Counted from the first letter of the stretch, positions 25,965 through 33,513 are shown. The stretch is 33,848 nucleotides of DNA from an uncultured Bacteroidales bacterium (GCA_937906165.1 CALCYA010000128.1:1-33848); one strand, 5' to 3'. Numbers and translations: made by a program. The notes: generated by a model from the letters alone, not told the origin.

Positions 25965-26318
25965 CCGGCTGAGGGGTATGTATTTAGCCCATAATCTAAC
26001 CCATAACCTCTATTACTCCCCTGTTATAACCCCTCAGTCGGTAAACCGACAGGGTCCCTAAAACAGGGGCGCAATCAGGTGCCCTTCAGGGTGGAGGGGT
26101 TATTTTCCAACAATTAATCCACCCTCTCCGAGGCTGCGCCTCTCGTCTCCCTAATACAGGGAGACAATAGTGTAAATATTCCTCCCCTGTCCTTAGGGGA
26201 GGTGCCCTTTAGGGTGAAGGGGTTTGTCTCGTTCCTCGCTCAACGCTCAACGCTAATCGTTAATCGCTAACCGTTAATCGTTAATCGCTAATCGTTCCTC
26301 GCTCAACGCTAATCGTTA
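25965..26318. repeat. repeat block 7 at the acyltransferase deletion scar
   Basis: A fragment ending CTGAGGGGTATG (about 25970) is followed by the long variant with GTCGG/CCGAC (26037-26051) and the CAGGGGCGCAATCAGGTG piece. A family B unit lies at 26122-26170 (arms AGGC/GCCT), then a CCTCCCCT-type hairpin (26182-26225) and CGYTMAY/GCTCAAC heptamers (26228-26318). The stretch 25897-25964 shows nothing recognisable. Confidence 0.85.
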
Positions 26319-26320
26319 TC

Positions 26321-26440
26321 TCACGCTTGTGCTTCAACGGAATTAAGGTTTATAAGACAAAGAACCTTTGTCGGTTCAATAACAACAAGAATGTAACGTG
26401 GTCTTCTCTCAGGTCTTACCTTGACAATGAAATTTCTCAT
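26321..26440 (-). CDS. possible 39-aa small protein
   Basis: A 40-codon frame (ATG at 26440, TGA at 26323-26321) begins MRNFIVKVRPERRPRYILVV and ends SVEAQA. It is basic in the first half and hydrophobic in the middle, with no stop-rich look. It starts 3 nt beyond a compound stem-loop, and its stop is followed within 3 nt by a heptamer array, as is the case for several real genes here. I do not recognise the family. It could be a real small gene, a leader peptide or part of a mini mobile element. Confidence 0.4.
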   Translation of the reverse strand: MRNFIVKVRPERRPRYILVVIEPTKVLCLINLNSVEAQA

Positions 26441-26442
26441 AA

Positions 26443-26522
26443 TAACAGATGATTGTGGTTTTACAAATAGTAGTTTTGGTGTGAAGGCATACGCCTTCAG
26501 CTACTAAAACAATCATCTGTTA
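26443..26522. repeat. compound three-part stem-loop (possible mini-element)
   Basis: TAACAGATGATTGT (26443-26456) pairs perfectly with ACAATCATCTGTTA (26509-26522). Inside, TAGTAG (26468) pairs with CTACTA (26501), and TGAAGGC (26482) pairs with GCCTTCA (26493) around a 4-nt loop. No U-run follows on either side. The ends are TA, so a short inverted-repeat element with a TA target site is possible. It lies 38 nt after the flippase stop and 2 nt before the 39-aa ORF start. Confidence 0.7.
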
Positions 26523-26560
26523 CAGAAAGTTCACGAGATTTATGTTAAAGAATAATAAAA

Positions 26561-27988
26561 TTACTTTTTCTTTTTCAGCAATGAGAACAACTCTTTTAAA
26601 TTGGGGTCATTTCTCAGCAAGAACCAGTATATTGTACATGCTATCGCAGCACCAGATATTAATACTAAAACCGGGGATAACTCGGTAAACGTTAGTACAA
26701 ATGCAGGTGAAACAGCTATTGCCGAGAAAATAAAATACTTGATAAAGTCCCTGACCTGTACAAAATAACCCAGGCCGAACAACTTACCGGTGTAATAAGT
26801 ATTTATTACCACAGCAATCTGCGTGTAGATAGCCCTTGACAGACAAATAGCAAGCACGCCAAAAGGAATTGCCGCCACCAGCATAGAGATTGATATTGTT
26901 TTCTTAATCACCTCAAGGCGCAGAACCAAATCGGAACGTCCTTTCACATAAAGGATATTCAGGTTCAGCTGGCAAAGATGGTCGAACATCAAAGCAAAAC
27001 AGAATACCTGCAAAAAGATTACCGACTGCAACCATTTCTCCGTCAACAATGTCAGGATAAGAGGTTTTGCAAGAGCAGCAAGCAGGAACATACCAAAGAA
27101 AATAACCAACGACGTCACCGCTATATATTTTCGGTACACCTGTATCAGGCGCTTGTCATCATCTTGTATTTTAGAGAGAATAGAATATGTTACACTCTGC
27201 AATATCGCAGTTATGTTTGTACTTGGAAGATTTGCCATACTTTCACCACGGGAATAATATCCGAGGTCTTTGGCTGTGTAATATTTGCCGATAATCAGCG
27301 TCGTGAGATTGCTATAAACCGTATGCAACAGACTTGCTGTCAGTATCTTGCTTCCAAAATTAAATAGATACTTGAACGATTCCTTGGAGAACTGCCACTT
27401 GGGATACCACTTGGTAGCGAACAGCAGCAGCATGGTTCTCAAAAGATTGGCGAACACGCCTTGCCACACCAGACTCCACACACCAAAATCATTGTATGCC
27501 ATAGCAATACCGACAATACCGGAAAGCGTAGTTGTTACAAGGCTTATAATGGCCTGCGACTTAAAATCAACTGCGGCAGTGAGCCTTGCCGTTTGCACTA
27601 TTGACAAAGAGCTGATGAACATGTTAATGCTCATCACAACCACAATGTCTTCAAGGATGGGAGTATTGAAAAACTCGGCTATGAACGGAGCTGCAAGAGA
27701 CAGCAACAAACAAAACACGAGGCCTACCACTGCATTAAAATAGAATGCAGTGGAATAATCGACATCGGTACAATCCTGTTTACGTATTAATGCAGAGCCA
27801 AAGCCACTGTCTATAAATGTCTGGGCTATGGCAAAGAAGATTGCCACCATGCCTGTTACACCATAGTCGGACGGCGACAAAATACGCGCCAAGATAAGCC
27901 CTATCAGGAAACTGATACCTTGTGTAGAGAAGCGACCTATTGCACTCCATTTTACACCGGAAAGAGTCTTTTCTTTAAGTTCACCCAT
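26561..27988 (-). CDS. wzx: polysaccharide flippase (Wzx type)
   Basis: A 475-aa membrane protein of the MOP superfamily with about 12-14 hydrophobic segments. MGELKEKTLSGVKWSAIGRFSTQGISFLIGLILARILSPSDYGVTGMVAIF and FIDSGFGSALIRKQD are typical of the polysaccharide-synthesis WzxC/TuaB-like group. It moves the undecaprenyl-linked repeat unit from the cytoplasmic to the periplasmic face. It lies 6 nt after an acyltransferase gene and is the only flippase here, which makes the pathway Wzx/Wzy-dependent. ATG at 27988. Confidence 0.93.
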   Translation of the reverse strand: MGELKEKTLSGVKWSAIGRFSTQGISFLIGLILARILSPSDYGVTGMVAIFFAIAQTFIDSGFGSALIRKQDCTDVDYSTAFYFNAVVGLVFCLLLSLAAPFIAEFFNTPILEDIVVVMSINMFISSLSIVQTARLTAAVDFKSQAIISLVTTTLSGIVGIAMAYNDFGVWSLVWQGVFANLLRTMLLLFATKWYPKWQFSKESFKYLFNFGSKILTASLLHTVYSNLTTLIIGKYYTAKDLGYYSRGESMANLPSTNITAILQSVTYSILSKIQDDDKRLIQVYRKYIAVTSLVIFFGMFLLAALAKPLILTLLTEKWLQSVIFLQVFCFALMFDHLCQLNLNILYVKGRSDLVLRLEVIKKTISISMLVAAIPFGVLAICLSRAIYTQIAVVINTYYTGKLFGLGYFVQVRDFIKYFIFSAIAVSPAFVLTFTELSPVLVLISGAAIACTIYWFLLRNDPNLKELFSLLKKKK

Positions 27989-27994
27989 AGACTT

Positions 27995-29008
27995 TTATAG
28001 TTTAACCGCCCAAAACCGATACAAATATGCAATAAGCGCTGTAATAATCAAGCAAACGAATGTATAAATCACCGGATAATCAGCAACAAACGCTCCACCT
28101 GATATACTCGCAATTAATATCATAGGAATCCTTTGGTAAATGTATAGCGGAAATAAATTCTTTCCACACCACAACAAGATTGGACTATTTAGTTTTAATT
28201 TTAATGTCAACAATAGTACAAAGGCACAGAAAGTTACAGTAAAGGCATTATATACAAGCCCCCTAGCAAAGAGAGGTAAATTGCATAACACTATCATAAA
28301 CAGCACAATTACTGTTAGCATTACCCAATAATGACGACAGACAAAAGGTTCTACGATATCACGATATTTAGAGAAAAAAATACCGGCAGAATAACACAGC
28401 ATTGTGTTGTACCAATAATCTTGTTTAAAGAAACTAAGCAAGATCATCATCAACAAAGACAGGAGTAGACAAACTAAAGCATTAAGTTTCCTGTTGTTAC
28501 TACATGAAAATGAAATATAGGTAACTAAATAACACAACAGAATTATAAAAATATACCAATTGCTGTTACCTACAGTTTCCCACCCCGTGAAAGCCAACAG
28601 GCAATGTTGCAAAGAGAAATCTGCTCCTACAAAAATTGAAACTACTATAAATGCCAACACAGCCACATCAAAATTCAAAAGAGTGTTAAGGATTCTGTGT
28701 TTTGGAATAGCTGCGATATAAGCATTTCCTTTTTTCTTGATAGACTCCATTATTCCGTATCCGGAATAAAACAGGAACATCGCAACAATCCATTGACCTA
28801 TACGATTATGGACCAGCCAAAACAAATTACAGAATTCTGCACCGGACTTTACGGTATAAGGTACAACATGCGATATAAATACCAAAAGAATGAAAAACCC
28901 TTTAACGGTATTAGTCGTATCAAATGTCAGGTATTCTCTATTGAACCCTCGAGTATATCGTACTGCTGTTATAGTAACAACAAACAATAATAAATAAAAT
29001 ATCAGCAT
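27995..29008 (-). CDS. membrane acyltransferase (acyltransferase 3 family)
   Basis: I chose ATG at 29008 (337 aa), 5 nt after the upstream stop; a TTG at 29020 would overlap that gene. The protein is polytopic, with NTVKGFFILLVFISHVVPY holding the conserved His and MFLFYSGYGIMESIKKKG at the place of the FFxxSGF motif. Fourteen residues before the end, the ALIAY segment matches the truncated relative at 25726, so the two were related genes in one locus. Likely adds an acyl group, commonly acetyl, to a sugar; target unknown. Confidence 0.85.
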   Translation of the reverse strand: MLIFYLLLFVVTITAVRYTRGFNREYLTFDTTNTVKGFFILLVFISHVVPYTVKSGAEFCNLFWLVHNRIGQWIVAMFLFYSGYGIMESIKKKGNAYIAAIPKHRILNTLLNFDVAVLAFIVVSIFVGADFSLQHCLLAFTGWETVGNSNWYIFIILLCYLVTYISFSCSNNRKLNALVCLLLSLLMMILLSFFKQDYWYNTMLCYSAGIFFSKYRDIVEPFVCRHYWVMLTVIVLFMIVLCNLPLFARGLVYNAFTVTFCAFVLLLTLKLKLNSPILLWCGKNLFPLYIYQRIPMILIASISGGAFVADYPVIYTFVCLIITALIAYLYRFWAVKL

Positions 29009-29013
29009 AAGCC

Positions 29014-30249
29014 TCAACAAAGTTCTTTCAACAATATATCCATAGTGTTCTGCACAACACTCTTGCCGTTTGGTGGAACAAGGTATTCCTGTACAAATTT
29101 TGCACGCCCGGGTTTCATTGGGTCAATGCCACCAATGACAGTATTCTCTATAAAATCAATTATATCCTGTTTGTTACGCCCGACATAATGCTGTTGCATT
29201 GCGAGCTTACCAAAATCGGCCATCTCGGCAACCTGTTCTTCAAAATTATCGGCAATATACATTACAGGATTACCCGAATAATGGTATTCAACACAGAAAG
29301 AGCCACAGTCGTGAATCATGGCATCGGACGTCATGAACAAGTCAACAAACTCACCTGTATCCAATTGGGTATTCTCCATTGAGGCCCACGCATTATAATA
29401 CTCTTCAGCCTTTTTTTCACCCCAATCTGGATGTTTCGTTAGTTCCGAAAACAATCGTGGATGCGGTTTAAATGCCAATTGTAATTTATCAGAGTAATGT
29501 TTGGCGACATACAACATTAATTCAGACATCCAAAGAAAGTTAGATTGTGTTATTGGCCCTCCTGAAAAAATTGTAAAATGAGGAGCCCAAATAAGCCTCT
29601 TCTTTGGTGATTGCTGAGGTTTCCAAACATCGGTATATTTACCTGATAGAAAATCATCGGCAGTTGGATACCCGACTATTTCCACGTTTCGGTCTTTATA
29701 CCGTGCAAATTGTCTTGCATCCTTTCTATGAAGTTCTGTAGAATAGAAAAGTTTCCAAGCTGCACGATGCAATGGCTGATCATAAGACCAGGTGTCCTTA
29801 CTACGCCAAAAAGCGTACGGATAGTAACACAACAATTTATGATAGAATTTATTATATGAGAATTCATCTGGATAATACCCCCAATATGGTTGAGGGTAAA
29901 AAAGCAGATCAGGATTCAGTTCATTTTTAACATCTAATAAATTTCCGTTATATGTTCCGAGGAAATATGGGATTGACTTACTATCAAAATAACTGCATAA
30001 TTCCTCTGTATTGTATTGCTTTTGCATCTCATCCCAAACAATAAATGGTTGAATCACTATTGTGACATTAAAACGGGGATGCTTGCTCAGCGCCTCATAC
30101 AGATGCTGGTAACGCCACATAGAAAGCGACGCTGCAAAAAACACAACATTTATTTTCTTCTTGTGTCTTAAGCGCTTTACATAAAACCATTGATACAATG
30201 GTAAAAAGCGTAAAAGAATATCTTTTATGAAAGTTTTTATCTTTCCCAT
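29014..30249 (-). CDS. CDP-glycerol glycerophosphotransferase-like protein
   Basis: The 411-aa product resembles the TagF/TagB group (PF04464). The C-terminal GT-B-like half has RLIWAPHFTIFSGG, LAFKPHPRL (the conserved K-P-H-P), and LFMTSDAMIHDCGSFCVEYHYSGNPVMYI. This family transfers glycerol-phosphate or ribitol-phosphate groups; in Bacteroidales capsule loci many members have unverified substrates and no CDP-glycerol synthesis gene is present here. A basic N-terminus (RLRHKKKIN) after a hydrophobic patch suggests membrane association. It starts 3 nt after the HNH protein gene. Confidence 0.82.
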   Translation of the reverse strand: MGKIKTFIKDILLRFLPLYQWFYVKRLRHKKKINVVFFAASLSMWRYQHLYEALSKHPRFNVTIVIQPFIVWDEMQKQYNTEELCSYFDSKSIPYFLGTYNGNLLDVKNELNPDLLFYPQPYWGYYPDEFSYNKFYHKLLCYYPYAFWRSKDTWSYDQPLHRAAWKLFYSTELHRKDARQFARYKDRNVEIVGYPTADDFLSGKYTDVWKPQQSPKKRLIWAPHFTIFSGGPITQSNFLWMSELMLYVAKHYSDKLQLAFKPHPRLFSELTKHPDWGEKKAEEYYNAWASMENTQLDTGEFVDLFMTSDAMIHDCGSFCVEYHYSGNPVMYIADNFEEQVAEMADFGKLAMQQHYVGRNKQDIIDFIENTVIGGIDPMKPGRAKFVQEYLVPPNGKSVVQNTMDILLKELC

Positions 30250-30252
30250 AAC

Positions 30253-32103
30253 CTAATCCAAAAAACTCCTCCCTACCAGGTTACTTGAGTCAACACAGGT
30301 GCCATCGGGAAGGATATATGTTATTTTGTCCACCAGCTGCTTGTAATTGGCAAGACTATCGAGCCTGAACGAAGCGAACTGGGTGCCGACACGCTTGGGG
30401 GCGAAGAAACGCTCGCCTACAACGCAAGCAACGGTCCACAACATTTCGCGCAAACGGTAATCGAATGCCAATGTTCCCTCACCGGCCTCGATATTCCGCG
30501 AGAAATCCTTAAAAAAGACGTTGCAACGGTAACTGCACCGCATATACTCGACACTGCCGGTAGTGTCCATGCAACAGATATCGACAACCACCGTGCAACA
30601 TGAGCGGGAGGGATCAATATATATGACCGGTGCACACTGCACTGACACATCGCGTTTCATGGCCTCGGTAAGGTTCAGCCCCGGAGTGAAACTTATTTGA
30701 GGGTCGGATATGGTGACACGGCTAACGTTACTGGGGTCGGGCTCGGGAAAGACTACCTCTTCACGCTGTTTCTTTGAGCGCGGACGCTTGCTGACAAAGA
30801 CCGAGGGGTCGACACTGCCAGGCGACAATGGCTGCACATTGGCAGGGTCGATAGTGTGATAGTAGAACGATGTCTTGGGCTCGGTTGAACTGAGATCCCA
30901 GCAACTCCACTTCATGGGGAAGTAGTTCTTAAAATCCTGCCAATGTCTGACGAGGTCGCTGTCGTACTTGAAACGCCCCTCGTCAAGGGTCACAAACGGG
31001 AGCATGAACATATAAACCATATCACAGGTGTAGAGCAGAGCCGTACAATAAGGGCTGTAGGGTACTCTTTTGTGATTGAGGAATATCTTGCATATGGGCT
31101 GGACATTCACTCCGTTTATATATGCCTTGTAGACCGATGGATAGACGGTATCGAAAAGTTTGCCGTTTATCCATGATATGGTATTGGCGAAATGGGGCAA
31201 TTCCTCGGCTGGCAAAAGACCTATGACGCATTTTACAAGTGTTTTGTAGATGTCGTTGTCATATATGGGCTTGCTGCCGTTGATGCGCAACGACATAGTG
31301 CCGTCGGGGTTCTGGTGCAAATCGGCCTTGCTGCCATTGACTATAATACGGGGATTGCCATCGGCATCACGACGCACAACAAAGTCGCGTCCTTCGATCT
31401 CGGGTATCTTGCCATCCTTGTTGGGAACGCTGCATACGACACGGTTCTGTTCCATGTGGCTTGTAAAGCTATCCTCTACCTTCGACAGCCTCCCGTTGCA
31501 GGTGTCGCACTCCTCGTTGCAGAAAAGAGACCTGTTGCCAAGAGCATCGGGGATAGCATGGGCTACATTCTTGAACTTAACCTCGGGCATACTGCGCCCG
31601 CAATAACGGCACACACGTTTACGCTTGTCCGGTTCGCCGATACGGACCTCCTCGTCCTCATAGCCAAAATACAGCGTACCGTAGCGCGTTATCGCCAATC
31701 CTTCTGTCGCAAGGAAACGAGTGTGAAGACGAGGTTTATACTCAATACCACGGGCAAGGCAAATAAGACGCAGACGATAACTTTGTATGTTCAGGTTTTT
31801 GCTCTGAAAATCACCAAAAGGCAACTCCGGCTGGTGCGACACGAACGCGAAATGCTCGTCATCGGCCACACTCTTGAAGAAGTCGTTCAAGCGGTTTACA
31901 TATTTGCACTGTTGACGCCACTTTGCGATGAACTCCCCAAGCGCCTCGCGAAACACAGGTGTGCAACACAGAAAGGCTGCGAAATCGTTGCCCTCGAGCA
32001 TACCGGCACCGGTAAAAAGAGCAACTGTCGCTGCAGAAAGTTCCGGCGAATCACCAAAATTGAATGTCTTGATGGTTTGCGCCGTTAACAGCTTGAACAT
32101 CAT
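30253..32103 (-). CDS. HNH endonuclease-domain protein (HNH_5-like), role unknown
   Basis: A 616-aa protein with a zinc-type HNH core near residues 165-211: C165-R-Y-C168, then NVAHAIPDALGN with H182 and N190, then C199-D-T-C202-N, then KVEDSF (E210, D211). This is the HNH_5 pattern, where H182 and the later Asn/Asp would form the metal site. The remaining 160 N-terminal and 400 C-terminal residues match nothing I know; they have no membrane segment and no RuvC, reverse transcriptase or helicase motif. It is the first gene of the polysaccharide operon, with a 3-nt gap to the next gene, a good promoter and a leader of about 425 nt. A defence or mobile-element role is possible but unproved. Start ATG 32103 or 32100. 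GC-richer than the genes after it. Confidence 0.75.
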   Translation of the reverse strand: MMFKLLTAQTIKTFNFGDSPELSAATVALFTGAGMLEGNDFAAFLCCTPVFREALGEFIAKWRQQCKYVNRLNDFFKSVADDEHFAFVSHQPELPFGDFQSKNLNIQSYRLRLICLARGIEYKPRLHTRFLATEGLAITRYGTLYFGYEDEEVRIGEPDKRKRVCRYCGRSMPEVKFKNVAHAIPDALGNRSLFCNEECDTCNGRLSKVEDSFTSHMEQNRVVCSVPNKDGKIPEIEGRDFVVRRDADGNPRIIVNGSKADLHQNPDGTMSLRINGSKPIYDNDIYKTLVKCVIGLLPAEELPHFANTISWINGKLFDTVYPSVYKAYINGVNVQPICKIFLNHKRVPYSPYCTALLYTCDMVYMFMLPFVTLDEGRFKYDSDLVRHWQDFKNYFPMKWSCWDLSSTEPKTSFYYHTIDPANVQPLSPGSVDPSVFVSKRPRSKKQREEVVFPEPDPSNVSRVTISDPQISFTPGLNLTEAMKRDVSVQCAPVIYIDPSRSCCTVVVDICCMDTTGSVEYMRCSYRCNVFFKDFSRNIEAGEGTLAFDYRLREMLWTVACVVGERFFAPKRVGTQFASFRLDSLANYKQLVDKITYILPDGTCVDSSNLVGRSFLD

Positions 32104-32528
32104 AACTTATCCTGCACTTTCATTGCAGTAGCATTTTCAATGCTACTAAAAGCGCGCAACATGCATGCGCGTTGTGTGTTATATAACATTGCGCACGGAG
32201 TGTACACGAGTATGCGCGTTGTAAAACCGCGAGCGTGTGTGTTACGTGTTATGTGCCTGCGCGCGTAGAAAAGCAGTGCCGAAAGGGCACAATCTCAGGG
32301 AGCCGGTTTTTAACGGCAGTGCATACCTCGGGGGCTTTGACCTCCAAATAAAATATTGAAAATCAATCACTTGCAAGTGTTTTTCGAAATTTACCGGCAC
32401 GCACCGGTGCATAGCGCGCAACCTTAGAACAATGGCCTGAATGACAGTGGTTTTCAGCAGGCCGATAACTTGTTTAAGGATAAAATATTACACGAATTTG
32501 AGTACAATAAGCACAAAATAGTGTAATA
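32104..32528 (-). ncRNA. long structured 5' leader of the HNH gene operon (candidate structured RNA)
   Basis: Transcription from the promoter at 32535 would give a leader of about 425 nt. It contains several hairpins: AAATATTACAC/GTGTAATATTT around the start (32483-32531), GGCCTG/CAGGCC (32434-32463), CACTTGCAAGTG (32368-32379), GCACCGGTGC (32401-32410) and GCCG/CGGC. Further ones are GTGCC/GGCAC with a 5-nt loop and AGTAGCATT/AATGCTACT with a 3-nt loop (32127-32147), the last about 25 nt before the ATG. Whether it is a regulator, a separate RNA or a target of antitermination is not visible. Confidence 0.4.
32242..32412 (-). CDS. possible 56-aa ORF inside the leader
   Basis: A frame open from a TAA near 32490 contains an ATG at 32412 and ends at TAA 32244-32242. 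It reads MHRCVPVNFE at the start, with FIWRSKPPRYALPL and SLRLCPFGTAFLR inside. It looks coding-like but overlaps several of the leader hairpins, so chance is equally likely. Family unknown. Confidence 0.25.
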   Translation of the reverse strand: MHRCVPVNFEKHLQVIDFQYFIWRSKPPRYALPLKTGSLRLCPFGTAFLRAQAHNT

Positions 32529-32534
32529 TTTCTG

Positions 32535-32565
32535 CAAAAATATGTATTAATTTGCTAACAAACAA
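32535..32565 (-). promoter_or_regulatory. Bacteroidetes-type promoter of the polysaccharide operon
   Basis: On the minus strand TATTTTTG (32542-32535) fits TAnnTTTG. A TTG (32565-32563) lies exactly 20 nt upstream and a second TTTG (32562-32559) 16 nt upstream. The expected start is near 32528, inside the inverted repeat 32483-32493/32521-32531, which could therefore act as an operator or a 5'-end hairpin. Confidence 0.65.
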
Positions 32566-32588
32566 GAAAATAGAGGGATTTAACGTAT

Positions 32589-32721
32589 GAACGATTAGCG
32601 ATTAACGATTAACGATTAACGGTTAACGATTAACGATTAACGATTAACGATTAACGATTAACGATTAACGGTTAGCGATTAACGATTAGCGATGAACGAT
32701 TAGCGATGAACGGTTAACGAG
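32589..32721. repeat. heptamer array of 19 units
   Basis: Nineteen unbroken 7-nt units fit KARCGRT (for example TAACGAT, TAGCGAT, GAACGAT, TAACGGT). Only positions 1, 3 and 6 vary, and positions 3 and 6 only between A and G. It lies about 25 nt upstream of the -33 box of the operon promoter. It is the longest array in the window. Confidence 0.92.
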
Positions 32722-33130
32722 ACATACCCCTCCACCCTGAAGGGCACCTGATTGCGCCCCTGTTTTAGGGGGCAGTGCGGAGCCACAGCACTGCTTGCGA
32801 CGACGGGAGCTTTAGCTCCCCAAAGGAGTCCCAAAGGGCCCTGTCGGTTTACTGACTGAGGGGTTATAACAGTTGAGTAATATATATGCTATTGTCTCCC
32901 TGTATTAGGGAGACGAGAGGCATAGCCTCGGAGAGGGTGGAAACGATTAACGATAAACGTTTAGAGGACTTACCCCTCAGTCACTACGTGACAGCTCCCC
33001 TTGAAAAGTGGAGCAGCTTATTATCTAACGAGCGTAAATTAAACGAAAAAACGTTTTATCTCTCCTCCTTAATCATTCATCATTCATCATTAATCGTTAA
33101 CCCATCACCCTTTATCCATAACTATAACCC
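32722..33130 (-). repeat. repeat block 8: inverted family B string
   Basis: In the gap between the two divergent promoters family B runs in reverse orientation. It begins with the ACCCCTCC/GGGC stem part (32727 on), then the CCCCT/AGGGG and GCAGTGC/GCACTGC hairpins (32757-32795). The core GTCTCCCT/AGGGAGAC follows with arms GAGGC/GCCTC (32889-32937). Heptamer remnants lie at 32940-32962, a GTCAC/GTGAC variant at 32970-33015, and ATTCATC heptamers at 33070-33100. No gene is seen from 32590 to 33230. Confidence 0.8.
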
Positions 33131-33182
33131 TCCCCACCACCGTGTTAATAGATGTTAAACAAAAAGATTTCTTGTTTTTGTA

Positions 33183-33214
33183 TTTGTTTGTGTTATACAT
33201 TTATTATACTTTTG
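33183..33214 (+). promoter_or_regulatory. Bacteroidetes-type promoter of the toxin-antitoxin pair
   Basis: TACTTTTG (33207-33214) fits TAnnTTTG. TTTG at 33183-33186 lies exactly 20 nt upstream, with a second TTTG at 33187. The expected start is near 33221, about 40 nt before the preferred antitoxin ATG. An antitoxin operator would be expected here; GATAACAGTTAC is the only nearby candidate. Confidence 0.7.
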
Positions 33215-33263
33215 ATAACAGTTACAAGAAATGAATCCCCTAAAACTCAAAAAAGAGAAACAT

Positions 33264-33509
33264 ATGGACTTGACAATTGAAAGAAAACAGACCGCTTTCC
33301 GCTTGAGTTCGGACTTGCTTACAAAGCTGCGTGAAGCTGCAAGAAGAGAAAACCGCAGCTTGAACAATTACGTTGAAAGCGTGCTGATGGAGGTTGTATA
33401 CAACAACCCGAACAACCTCACACTTAAAGCTATGAAGGAGGCAAAAGAAAACCGCGGACTGGAAACGCTGAAGAGCGATAATCTTGAAACATTGATTGAC
33501 TCCCTATAG
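33264..33509 (+). CDS. antitoxin with ribbon-helix-helix-type N-terminus
   Basis: An 81-aa protein from ATG 33264 (an ATG at 33231 would add 11 basic residues; it is possible). The first strand TIERKQTAFRL followed by SSDLLTKLREAARRENRSLNNYVESVLMEVVY gives the strand-helix-helix layout of Arc/MetJ-type antitoxins. The acidic C-terminal tail (ENRGLETLKSDNLETLIDSL) would bind and block the toxin. It sits 4 nt before the toxin gene, and its own promoter lies just upstream, as expected for an autoregulated pair. Confidence 0.85.
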   Translation: MDLTIERKQTAFRLSSDLLTKLREAARRENRSLNNYVESVLMEVVYNNPNNLTLKAMKEAKENRGLETLKSDNLETLIDSL

Positions 33510-33513
33510 GACA

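Noticed and set aside
26443..26522. Stem-loop as an intrinsic terminator of the flippase transcript
   Set aside because: No U-run follows the outer arm on the minus strand; an ATG follows instead. It is kept as a stem-loop of unknown role.
30253..32103. HNH protein as IscB/Cas9-like nuclease with a guide RNA leader
   Set aside because: No RuvC motifs, no arginine-rich bridge helix and no IscB N-terminal PLMP domain; the HNH core is of HNH_5 type. A group II intron origin is also unlikely because no reverse transcriptase is present.
32589..32721. Heptamer array as a CRISPR array
   Set aside because: The units are 7 nt with no spacers, and there are no cas genes in the window.
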